A stretch of 40,311 bases of DNA. Origin: CALMEH01 sp964548225. Lineage in GTDB: Bacteria; Acidobacteriota; Blastocatellia; Pyrinomonadales; Pyrinomonadaceae. Shown here one piece after another: positions 33,319 to 40,311 of the stretch. Under the pieces are notes generated by a model. It made no database searches. It saw nothing but the letters and a program-made list of their open reading frames with translations, and was not told where the DNA came from. A program made the position numbers and the translations under genes. Each line of letters opens with the position of its first letter. The stretch's first letter is position 1. Location of the stretch: positions 1 to 40,311 of the forward strand of contig CAZJQP010000042.1 of assembly GCA_964548225.1 (NCBI GenBank). The letters are read 5' to 3'.

Positions 33319-34907
33319 ACCGTAACTGTTTCGCGGTATTCGCCCCAAACTTTCCGCAAACGGTGCGAGATTTCGCCGACTGTAACGTAATTTTCGACGG
33401 CATCCAAAATGCGCGGCAGAAGATTTTCCGTTCCGCGGGCGGCTTCCTCGATTTTTGCCAGTGCGTTTTCGGCTTTCACGGTATCGCGTTTTGCGCGGAC
33501 AGCGCGAACTCGCTTGATTTGATTTCTTTCAATAGTTTCGTCAATTCTCAAAGTTGGAATGTCCGCAGATTCATCAATGTGAAACTTATTTACACCAACG
33601 ACGATTGCGTCTTCGTGTTCAACGGCTTTTTGATATTGATATGCGGCTTCTTGAATTTCTCTCTGCGGAAAACCGTTTTCGATTGCCTTGAGCATTCCGC
33701 CCATTGCATCAATTTTTTCGATGTATTCGACCGCTTTTGCTTCTAATTGATTCGTCAATTCCTCAATCGCGTAGCTTCCCGCAAGCGCGTCAACAATGTC
33801 CGCCGCGCCCGATTCGTGAGCGATAACTTGCTGAGTTCGCAAAGCAATCCGCGCCGCCGTTTCGGTTGGCAAAGATAATGCTTCATCCATCGAATTCGTG
33901 TGCAGAGATTGCGTTCCGCCCAAAACCGCCGCGAGTGCCTGAATCGTTGTGCGGACGATATTTACTTCCGGCTGTTGCGCTGTCAGAGTCGAACCTGCGG
34001 TCTGTGTGTGAAAGCGAAGCATCAAAGATTTTGGATTTTTCGCAGAAAATCTATCACGCATTATCCGCGCCCAAAGCCTTCGCGCCGCACGAAATTTCGC
34101 CACTTCTTCCAATAAATTATTGTGCGAATTAAAGAAAAACGACAGACGCGGCGCAAAATCATCAACTTTCAGACCGACCGAAATTGCCGATTCGACATAG
34201 CAAATCGCGTCAGCCAAAGTAAAAGCAATTTCCTGTGCGGCAGTCGAACCGGCTTCGCGGATGTGATAGCCGGAAATCGAAATCGTGTTCCAATTCGGCA
34301 CTTCTTCAGCACAAAACGCGAAAATATCGGTAATCAGCCGCATCGAAGGCTTCGGCGGATAGATATAAGTTCCGCGGGCGATATATTCCTTCAAAATATC
34401 GTTCTGAATCGTCCCGTTCACCTTGTCGAACGAAACATTTTGCCGTTTCGCCACTGCCAAATAAAGACACAAAAGCGTCGAAGCCGTTGAATTTATCGTC
34501 ATCGAGGTCGAAACTTGGTCGAGCGGAATGCCGTCCAATAAAGTCAACATATCGTCCAAAGAATCAATCGCCACACCGACTTTGCCGACTTCGCCCGCCG
34601 CCAATGAATCGTCCGAATCAAGTCCGATTTGTGTCGGCAAATCAAACGCTACCGACAAACCGGTCGTGCCTTGTGAAAGCAAATATTTATATCTGCGGTT
34701 GGAATCTTCCGCAGTTGCAAATCCGGCATATTGCCGCATCGTCCAAAATCTGCCTCGATACATATTCTTGCGAACGCCTCGCGTGTAGGGAAATTCGCCC
34801 GCCGCGCCCAAGTCGGTTTCGTAATCAAAATGCGAATTTGAAGGATTAAAGTCATTGGGCAATTCGATGCCCGAAGATGTTTGAAATTTCTCTCGCCGTT
34901 CAGCCAT
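33315..34907 (-). CDS. Methylmalonyl-CoA mutase large subunit, N-terminal (substrate) type
   Basis: 530 aa, the length of a stand-alone catalytic TIM-barrel subunit; the B12-binding domain (DxHxxG) is absent and must be encoded elsewhere. Family motifs: FPYTRGVRKNMYRGRFWTMR, GLSVAFDLPTQIGLDSDD, GTIQNDILKEYIARGTYIYP, SISGYHIREAGSTAAQE, TQTAGSTLTAQQP. The Tyr in KNMY and the Arg in YIARG occupy positions where methylmalonyl-CoA mutases, rather than isobutyryl-CoA mutases, carry them, so (R)-methylmalonyl-CoA/succinyl-CoA is the probable pair. Links to propionate metabolism. Confidence 0.92.
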   Translation of the reverse strand: MAERREKFQTSSGIELPNDFNPSNSHFDYETDLGAAGEFPYTRGVRKNMYRGRFWTMRQYAGFATAEDSNRRYKYLLSQGTTGLSVAFDLPTQIGLDSDDSLAAGEVGKVGVAIDSLDDMLTLLDGIPLDQVSTSMTINSTASTLLCLYLAVAKRQNVSFDKVNGTIQNDILKEYIARGTYIYPPKPSMRLITDIFAFCAEEVPNWNTISISGYHIREAGSTAAQEIAFTLADAICYVESAISVGLKVDDFAPRLSFFFNSHNNLLEEVAKFRAARRLWARIMRDRFSAKNPKSLMLRFHTQTAGSTLTAQQPEVNIVRTTIQALAAVLGGTQSLHTNSMDEALSLPTETAARIALRTQQVIAHESGAADIVDALAGSYAIEELTNQLEAKAVEYIEKIDAMGGMLKAIENGFPQREIQEAAYQYQKAVEHEDAIVVGVNKFHIDESADIPTLRIDETIERNQIKRVRAVRAKRDTVKAENALAKIEEAARGTENLLPRILDAVENYVTVGEISHRLRKVWGEYRETVTV

Positions 34908-35012
34908 AACGCGAACAGATTATCATAAAATTCGAAGCGCAGACATCTTTGCCCGTGAAGATTCTTGCAAAGTCAGCGAAAATTTATGGAAGAGTTTCGG
35001 AATACACAAACT

Positions 35013-35096
35013 TTTCACTTCGCACCTCTCACTTATCACTTATTCCGAATGTGATTTTCCTTGCTTTTCGGAATAAGTGAGAGGTGCGAAGTGAAA
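35013..35096. repeat. Long imperfect inverted repeat
   Basis: The arm starting tttcacttcgcacctctcac is complementary to the arm ending gtgagaggtgcgaagtgaaa. The inner part ttccgaa/ttcggaa also pairs, leaving a 7-bp tcactta bulge on the left. The cacttatcactt repetition resembles simple repeats common between genes in this window. The rest of this 272-bp gap shows no gene. Confidence 0.75.
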
Positions 35097-35179
35097 TGTG
35101 ATAAGTAAAGTCTGTTCTTCTTGTCTTTGCCCGCAAATCTGAACGCTGAAAACTTGCAAAATCTGAAAATCGGCGCACA

Positions 35180-36670
35180 ATGGAGAAAAACATAGCTCAC
35201 GTTTGCAGAAATTTCTCCCGACAAAAAGAGGCGAAGATTGTGGACAGGAAAGTTTTTAGACAAATCGGTTACATCGGCGGAGTTTTTATTTGCTTATTTG
35301 TGTTTTCGAGCGTCGTTGCGGCGCGGCATTATCTTGTCAGCTTGAAAACGCGAAACGGCAATTATCTGACGGCGGAAAACGGCGGCGGCGGAATCATTAA
35401 CGCCAACCGTTTGAGGGCAAACGAATGGGAGATTTTTACGCTCCTCGATTTGAACGAAGGCGAACTCGAAGACGGGGACAAGGTTGCCGTCAAAACTATA
35501 AACGGCAGTTTCTTTTCGGCGGTTAATGGCGGCGGCGATAATGTTTTCGCCGATAAACGTGCGCCGCTCGAATGGGAAACTTTCTACATCGAGCGCAAAA
35601 TGGGCGGTGGCGATAAAAAGATTGGAGAGCGCGATTTTATCGCTCTGCGTTCAATCAATAATTATTATCTTTCCGCCCCGAACGGCGGCGGCGTGCAGGT
35701 CAACGCCAAAACAAAAACCTTCGGCGTGGACGAAAAATTCTTTCTCGAACGGCGCGGCGAACCTTCGCCGGGAAAACTTTCGGGACCTTTTACCGCGCCG
35801 CAGATGATTTTTCGCGGAGTTGTCGGCAATGACGAATCGGGACGCACGACGGGCGATTTTTTCGACTGCAAAAACTTCTATTTCGGCAACACTTTCCCGA
35901 ACTGTTATCTCAACCACGAAGGCACGGATTTTATGCTTTTCGGGCATCTGCTGACTCAACTTGGCGGAAGCATTGACATTTACACGGTTGCCGCCGGAAA
36001 GGTCGTCGCGGTCGCAGACGGCAACACGGACAAATGTTTCTACAAACCGAGCAAGCCCGACTCGAAAGACGTTATCTTTTGCGCGAACGACGTGCGCGAC
36101 GGCAGGGAATTCATCAGCGAGGTCAAAGATGCCAATATGGTTGCCGTTCTGCAAGACGACGGTTTGATTGCGTATTATTTTCATCTGAAACGAAACTCGA
36201 TTGTCTTGAGAAAAAATCAGCGCGTCGAATGCGGTCAGCTTGTCGGTAAAATCGGCAGTTCGGGCATCTCGTCCGCGCCGCATTTTCATCTGACGCTGGC
36301 GCGAATCAGACACGACCAACCTTTCCCCGCGACCAATCCGAACACCCAAGACCCCGATGCCGAATTCAAAAACGCGAGCTTTAACCGCACGCTTGCCGGT
36401 TATCTGAATCCCTACGAACCGATGCTCTGGATAAATCTTTCGGGCGTAATTCCAAAGAAAACCTGCAACAGCTACATCGAAGGCGCATCGCCGACCTGCG
36501 GTTTGGGACAATCTTGTCCAAGCAACATTTGCCAATTGGGAATGGTGATAAAAGACGGCGTTTGCAAACGAATCGGCGTTCTGCCGAACAAACCCTGCGA
36601 CGAAAATCAACTCTGCGGACCCGGACTCGAATGCAGCGGCGGAGTTTGCAAACTGCCGAGAAAACCGTAA
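35180..36670 (+). CDS. Fascin-like beta-trefoil and M23 metallopeptidase protein with Cys-rich tail
   Basis: 496 aa; ATG 35180 is used, though GTG 35239 would start just before the hydrophobic segment. A signal or anchor (IGYIGGVFICLFVFSSVVAA) is followed by three trefoil repeats: TRNGNYLTAENGGGGIINAN, INGSFFSAVNGGGDNVFAD and INNYYLSAPNGGGVQVNAK. Then comes an M23/LytM-type domain with HEGTD and, much later, PHFHL, giving the HxxxD and HxH zinc ligands; the spacing is wider than usual. The last ~70 residues hold nine cysteines (CGLGQSC, LCGPGLECSGGVC). Probably exported and acting on peptidoglycan or a peptide. Confidence 0.82.
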   Translation: MEKNIAHVCRNFSRQKEAKIVDRKVFRQIGYIGGVFICLFVFSSVVAARHYLVSLKTRNGNYLTAENGGGGIINANRLRANEWEIFTLLDLNEGELEDGDKVAVKTINGSFFSAVNGGGDNVFADKRAPLEWETFYIERKMGGGDKKIGERDFIALRSINNYYLSAPNGGGVQVNAKTKTFGVDEKFFLERRGEPSPGKLSGPFTAPQMIFRGVVGNDESGRTTGDFFDCKNFYFGNTFPNCYLNHEGTDFMLFGHLLTQLGGSIDIYTVAAGKVVAVADGNTDKCFYKPSKPDSKDVIFCANDVRDGREFISEVKDANMVAVLQDDGLIAYYFHLKRNSIVLRKNQRVECGQLVGKIGSSGISSAPHFHLTLARIRHDQPFPATNPNTQDPDAEFKNASFNRTLAGYLNPYEPMLWINLSGVIPKKTCNSYIEGASPTCGLGQSCPSNICQLGMVIKDGVCKRIGVLPNKPCDENQLCGPGLECSGGVCKLPRKP

Positions 36671-36685
36671 ATCGAATAAAAAGTC

Positions 36686-36725
36686 TTTGGACTTTGGTTT
36701 TTGGCGCGAAAAACCAAAGTCCAAA
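36686..36725. terminator. Inverted repeat, possible terminator after the M23 gene
   Basis: Perfect 17-bp arms (tttggactttggttttt and aaaaaccaaagtccaaa) surround ggcgcg. It lies just after the M23 stop. There is no T-run after the right arm, so termination is uncertain; it may be another dispersed palindrome. Confidence 0.5.
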
Positions 36726-36788
36726 AACCGAAAGACCAACCAATCAAAACTTGCCTGAAAAGCATAAATCAATTAACTTAAAGTGAAT

Positions 36789-38366
36789 ATGCTCGAACCG
36801 GAATTGCTCAACGTCAAACAAGCCAGCCTTTGGGCAAGCGCACACATCGGCAAAGACGTTACGCCGTCAAATATCACATATCTCATTAATTACGGTAGAA
36901 TCTTGAAAACCGAAAAAAACGGCGCAACACTCATTCCAAAACAAGAATTGATTGATTATTACGAAACTCACAACCGCGAAGCCGTCTATAAAAAAAAGCT
37001 CGGCGCAGATTTGAATTGGGCTTTGTCGTTCGATAATTACAAAGAAAGCGAAACGACAAAGCACGTTCACCGACTTCATCCATACAAAGGCAAATTCATT
37101 CCGCAACTCGTCGAATATTTTCTTGACACGCACACGGACAAATTCAAAACCGAAACATTTTTCCAAAAAGGCGACATCGTGCTTGACCCGTTTTGCGGAA
37201 GCGGAACAACGCTCGTGCAAGCAAATGAACTCGGAATAAACGCCATCGGCATTGATATTTCGGAATTTAATGCTTTGATTTCAAACATTAAAGTTAAAAA
37301 GGTAAATCTTGCCGAACTGCAAAAACATATTAAAGATATTTCCGGCTGGCTTCGCTCATTTACAAACGAACAGTTTAATGTCGAATTTGAATTTAAATTG
37401 AATGAATACCTCAAAAAGTATAACGACAAATATTTCCCTTCGCCCGAATTCAAAATAAAGGCGCGGAAAAAAGAAATTGATGAAAAATCTTACGCCGCCG
37501 AACACGAAGCGAAAGTTTTGAAAAAATACAACGAAGTAATTGAACTTTACGGCGTGAAATTGAAACAAGACAAGCAAGAAAGATTTTTAGACAGATGGTT
37601 TATCGAACCAATCCGCGAAGAAATCGAGTTTGTCGCCAAGGCAATCGAAAAAATTAAAGACAAAGAAATCCGTGATGTGTTGACCGTAATTTTGAGCAGA
37701 ACAATCCGCAGTTGCCGCGCGACGACACACGCCGACCTTGCGACATTGATTGAGCCTGTAACGACGACTTACTATTGCGCGAAACACGGAAAAATCTGCA
37801 AACCGCTCTTTACAATCGTTTCGTGGTGGGAACGCTACGCCAACGACACAATCAAACGCCTCGCAGAATTTGATAAACTGCGAACCGAAACGAGCCAAAT
37901 TTGCTTAAACGGCAATTCTGAAACTATTGATGTTTTCGCCGAACTCGAAAAAGCAAATCCCGAATTTGCAGAATTAGCCAAACGCCAAAAGATTCGCGGC
38001 ATCTTCTCAAGCCCGCCTTATGTCGGTTTGATTGATTACCACGAACAACACGCCTACGCCTACGACCTTTTCGGTTTTGAACGCAAAGACGCGCAGGAAA
38101 TCGGCGCAATGCACAAAAAACAATCCAAACAAGCGCAACAAGATTACGCCAAAGGCATCGCCAATGTCTTAAATAATTGCCGCAAGTTTCTAGCCGAAGA
38201 TTTCGACGTTTTTCTTGTCGCTAATGACAAATACAATCTTTATCCGCAGATTGCCGATTGTGCTAAAATGCAAATCGTCAATCAATACAAACGTCCTGTT
38301 TTGAATCGCACAGAGAAAGATAAAGGCGCATATTCAGAAATAATCTTTCATCTGAAAAGGAGATAA
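36789..38366 (+). CDS. Type II DNA methyltransferase with N-terminal HTH
   Basis: About 525 aa from ATG 36789 (GTG 36783 also possible). Residues ~5-60 resemble a MerR/excisionase-like helix-turn-helix (LNVKQASLWASAHIG, VTPSNITYLINYGRI). The SAM-binding motif DPFCGSGTTLVQANELG is near residue 135, and the catalytic SPPY is in GIFSSPPYVGLIDYHEQHA near residue 415. The order DPFCGSG before SPPY is the beta class; SPPY favours N4-cytosine methylation. A long charged insert separates the motifs. It is followed 2 bp later by a small ORF and then a restriction endonuclease gene, so it is the protective partner of that enzyme. Confidence 0.88.
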   Translation: MLEPELLNVKQASLWASAHIGKDVTPSNITYLINYGRILKTEKNGATLIPKQELIDYYETHNREAVYKKKLGADLNWALSFDNYKESETTKHVHRLHPYKGKFIPQLVEYFLDTHTDKFKTETFFQKGDIVLDPFCGSGTTLVQANELGINAIGIDISEFNALISNIKVKKVNLAELQKHIKDISGWLRSFTNEQFNVEFEFKLNEYLKKYNDKYFPSPEFKIKARKKEIDEKSYAAEHEAKVLKKYNEVIELYGVKLKQDKQERFLDRWFIEPIREEIEFVAKAIEKIKDKEIRDVLTVILSRTIRSCRATTHADLATLIEPVTTTYYCAKHGKICKPLFTIVSWWERYANDTIKRLAEFDKLRTETSQICLNGNSETIDVFAELEKANPEFAELAKRQKIRGIFSSPPYVGLIDYHEQHAYAYDLFGFERKDAQEIGAMHKKQSKQAQQDYAKGIANVLNNCRKFLAEDFDVFLVANDKYNLYPQIADCAKMQIVNQYKRPVLNRTEKDKGAYSEIIFHLKRR

Positions 38367-38368
38367 TT

Positions 38369-38560
38369 ATGGACGCAGAGAAAATACTTTATTCCATTAA
38401 TGTTGAAGATGTAATAAATGTTTCCGAAGAAATCGAAATTGAATTTACCGAAAATGATATTGAGTTTATTCAAGACAAAATAGATGATTTTATGGGGGAC
38501 ATTTGGCATCAGGCAATCGAATTTGCTTTGCAAGAACTTGAAGATAGAAAAACCAAATAA
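38369..38560 (+). CDS. Small acidic protein between methyltransferase and endonuclease genes
   Basis: 63 aa, ATG 38369 with a strong aaaggaga site overlapping the end of the methyltransferase gene. The sequence is strongly acidic (VSEEIEIEFTENDIEFIQDK, IDDFMGDIWHQ) with predicted helices and no HTH, so it does not look like a classical C-protein. Tight spacing on both sides (2 bp and 4 bp) makes it part of the restriction-modification operon. It might modulate or chaperone the endonuclease; no function can be assigned. Confidence 0.8.
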   Translation: MDAEKILYSINVEDVINVSEEIEIEFTENDIEFIQDKIDDFMGDIWHQAIEFALQELEDRKTK

Positions 38561-38564
38561 AAGT

Positions 38565-39617
38565 ATGGCTTTATCAAAAGACAAAATCGAAAGAATTTCC
38601 TTTCAAACAATTCAAGTTTTATATTCCAGATTTACAAATTTTCCTGAAGATTCTTCTCAAAATAGAAATGCACCTTTTCACACTGCATTTTTGAATGCTT
38701 TTAGCGACAAATTCGTTGATAAAGCCTGCGACATTCCATTTTTCGTAAGTTTGAGTGGTTGGCTTCACGGCTTAAGCACGACAATAGGGCAAAACTTCTT
38801 TGAAAATACAGCTTTCATATTAAGCGACGGAGAAAAAAGAGAATATACTTCCGGCAAATTAGGAAATTTACCAATTACGAGAAAACAAAAAGAAAATATT
38901 AGTAAAATCATAACCGATTTAAGCACAAAAAAAGCTACGCCGAATTTGAGTGAAGAAAATAAAGTAATTTTCGTAGATGATGAAACGGAATTGGTTTTGG
39001 CAATAGATTTTTCGGCAGACGTTTTTATTGATGACGGCGAAAATATTGTTGCCATCGAATTAAAAACCGTGAAACCTAATTCAGGCGGTTCACAAGGAGA
39101 AAAGCAAAAAATCTTAGAAGGTAAAGCGGCTTTATTTAAGAAATTTCCTGACCGCAAAATTTCTTTCTTTCTTGGCTTTCCATTTGACCCGACAAGCAAA
39201 GATTCTCCAACAGGTTACGATAAAGAAAGATTTGGTAAATCGGTAATTAACCTAAATAAATCGTTTGCACCGGAAGAAATATTATTAGCCGGAGAATTGT
39301 GGGATAAATTATCCGGCGAGCCAAACACGATGGAACAGATTTTGGCAATTATAAATTCAATCGCAACCGTTGAATTCATGAACGACTACAACTTTTTAAA
39401 CGAACCCCAGAATAAAATTAACAATTCTCAAAAATACAGAGAATTATTGCTTCGCTGGAATTTATTCTCAGAACTTGAATTATTTGACAATGATGATTCA
39501 ATACGAAGCCAAATAATGGAAAGCAAGCCTTTAATGAAGATATTCAACCAAATGATTTTTAAAGATGGGAAATACAAGCAAGAAAGATATGAAAAACTAA
39601 AAGTCTATCTGATTTAG
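38565..39617 (+). CDS. TdeIII-family Type II restriction endonuclease
   Basis: 350 aa from ATG 38565 (the open frame begins earlier but overlaps the small ORF). NRNAPFHTAFLNAF, PFFVSLSGWLHGLSTTIGQN and FFENTAFILSDGEKREY match the layout of the TdeIII/MjaII endonuclease family, as I recall it. The probable catalytic PD-(D/E)xK core is DFSADVFIDDGENIVAIELK followed by TVKPNSGGSQGEKQKILEG. Known relatives cut GGNCC; that specificity is only a family expectation here. The gene is visibly more AT-rich than the metabolic genes to its left, suggesting recent transfer. Confidence 0.8.
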   Translation: MALSKDKIERISFQTIQVLYSRFTNFPEDSSQNRNAPFHTAFLNAFSDKFVDKACDIPFFVSLSGWLHGLSTTIGQNFFENTAFILSDGEKREYTSGKLGNLPITRKQKENISKIITDLSTKKATPNLSEENKVIFVDDETELVLAIDFSADVFIDDGENIVAIELKTVKPNSGGSQGEKQKILEGKAALFKKFPDRKISFFLGFPFDPTSKDSPTGYDKERFGKSVINLNKSFAPEEILLAGELWDKLSGEPNTMEQILAIINSIATVEFMNDYNFLNEPQNKINNSQKYRELLLRWNLFSELELFDNDDSIRSQIMESKPLMKIFNQMIFKDGKYKQERYEKLKVYLI

Positions 39618-39672
39618 TAAGTTTCGAGCGCGTTGGCATCGAATTGCGTTTGGAGATTGATGAGTATTTTGC

Positions 39673-40116
39673 GTGCATTCAATCTTGGATAGTTCACTCA
39701 AAAATAAATCAATCGAAAAAAAACAATCTGCGGATGTAGAAAAACAAGTAACGGATGTAGAAAAACAAGTAACTGATACGGAAAAACAGCTATCGGATGA
39801 AGAAAAACAAATCACGGATACAAAAAAACAACTCACGGATGTAGAAAAACAAGTATCGGATGTAGAAAAACAAGTATCGGATAGAGAAAAACAGATAACG
39901 GATGTAGAAAAACAAGTATCGGACAGAGAAAAACACATCACGGATGCAGAAAAACAGGCATCGGATGGGGAAAAACAACTCGCTGACGAAAAAAAACAAC
40001 TCGCGGGTGAAAAAAAACACGCATCTTACGCAAAAAAACATTTAACGGGCGTTCCAATTTTGCTCAAAAGCACAAATAAAATCTTTTCCGGCTCAAATAC
40101 GGGGAGATTTTTCTAA
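39673..40116 (+). CDS. Heptad-repeat coiled-coil ORF
   Basis: 147 codons from GTG 39673, which has no clear ribosome site. Sixteen heptads of the type VEKQVTD / REKQITD / EEKQITD follow a short leader, then a unique tail GVPILLKSTNKIFSGSNTGRFF. Hydrophobic residues at positions 1 and 5 of each heptad give the 4-3 spacing of a coiled coil. The underlying DNA is a 21-bp repeat array, which keeps several frames open on both strands, so translation is not certain. Coding on the plus strand is favoured by the amphipathic pattern and unique tail. Confidence 0.45.
   Translation: MHSILDSSLKNKSIEKKQSADVEKQVTDVEKQVTDTEKQLSDEEKQITDTKKQLTDVEKQVSDVEKQVSDREKQITDVEKQVSDREKHITDAEKQASDGEKQLADEKKQLAGEKKHASYAKKHLTGVPILLKSTNKIFSGSNTGRFF
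39712..40047. repeat. Array of sixteen 21-bp units with phased A-tracts
   Basis: Each unit has the form gatgtagaaaaacaagtatcg minus variation; the core gaaaaaca or aaaaaaca is kept in all sixteen units while flanking bases vary. The A-tract therefore recurs every 21 bp, two helical turns, which should bend the DNA. Sequence is unrelated to the CTAG array at 17235. Confidence 0.9.
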
Positions 40117-40143
40117 TTTCAAATCAAATAGGAGAATAAAATT

Positions 40144-40266
40144 ATGTTAAATGTTCAAATCAGAAGACTCGATAAATATCAAAGAGAAATTGCTTATATG
40201 ACCGACAATGCGGCGGACTTTCCGAGGGATTCGCCGGGCGATAAGGCGGTTAAGTTGAGCCTGTAA
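40144..40266 (+). CDS. Small 40-aa ORF downstream of the heptad array
   Basis: ATG 40144 lies 8 bp after aggag in a well-formed leader. The product (MLNVQIRRLDKYQREIAYMT, then DNAADFPRDSP and a charged end) is not recognised. It is short enough to be a truncated gene, or a real small protein. Another ribosome-like aaggag occurs at 40295, pointing to a gene starting just beyond the window. Confidence 0.45.
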   Translation: MLNVQIRRLDKYQREIAYMTDNAADFPRDSPGDKAVKLSL

Positions 40267-40311
40267 AGCAAATTGTGTAACTGCATTTTATAAATAAGGA
40301 GTCAGTTGCTC

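Noticed and set aside
34908..35179. Cobalamin riboswitch upstream of the B12-dependent mutase
   Set aside because: The gap holds a simple inverted repeat and no recognisable B12-box motif.
35651..36772. 373-aa minus-strand ORF opposite the M23 gene
   Set aside because: The plus strand has recognisable domains, a signal peptide and zinc motifs; the minus frame shows no family pattern and is a codon-bias shadow.
39712..40047. CRISPR array
   Set aside because: Direct 21-bp tandem repeats without spacers; variation is spread along the unit.

Overview
This window looks like a chromosomal segment from an Acidobacteriota bacterium, most likely class Blastocatellia (Pyrinomonadaceae-like). That is an inference. 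It rests on an ECF sigma factor paired with a Ser/Thr kinase-TPR protein, secreted delta-60 and FG-GAP (DxDGDGKxD) repeat proteins, a YacL-IspD-IspF cluster, AT-leaning composition, and intergenic spaces full of palindromic repeats. I see no rRNA, tRNA, CRISPR array, prophage or transposase gene.

Layout. 1-7 kb: the 3' part of a large delta-60/FG-GAP surface protein, then on the minus strand a sigma factor-kinase pair, then a small secreted protein that is a stand-alone version of the same FG-GAP module. 7.1-12.9 kb: a molybdenum hydroxylase operon with a Tat-exported 2Fe-2S subunit, an FAD/4Fe-4S subunit, a Mo-binding subunit, the XdhC-like maturase and a MocA-like cytidylyltransferase; a 141-bp palindromic element sits between the third and fourth genes. 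12.9-16 kb (minus): IspF, IspD, a YacL-like PIN/TRAM membrane protein and a degenerate SDR protein. 16-18.2 kb: a 44-aa peptide, an ECF sigma factor and its zinc-finger anti-sigma factor (minus), divergent from a second ECF sigma factor (plus). Between them is a 210-bp array of 21-bp CTAG-rich units containing a perfect 33-bp inverted repeat.

18.3-22.9 kb (minus): a run of exported proteins: spondin domain, GlcG/HbpS-cupin fusion, jelly-roll/SMP-30 lactonase and an S41 peptidase, with palindromic elements in two of the gene junctions. 23-27.3 kb: a DinB-like protein, DoxX, a DedA/ATP-grasp fusion and an NRDE/TANGO2 protein, then a convergent OlsB-like acyltransferase. 27.4-29.6 kb: HutG and HutF, the last two steps of the HutF route of histidine degradation. 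29.7-36.7 kb: a subtilase with a hexapeptide-repeat tail, a CoA-transferase converging on the large subunit of methylmalonyl-CoA mutase, and a fascin-like/M23 peptidase.

36.8-40.3 kb is accessory: a Type II restriction-modification system (SPPY methyltransferase with an HTH, a 63-aa acidic protein, a TdeIII-family endonuclease), followed by a second array of 21-bp units. Here A-tracts recur every 21 bp and one frame encodes a heptad coiled coil. A small ORF of 40 codons follows.

The most unusual signals are the two unrelated 21-bp arrays (21 bp is both seven codons and two helical turns), the stand-alone 44-aa anti-sigma-like peptide, and a palindromic element present twice whose stems have changed in a compensatory way.
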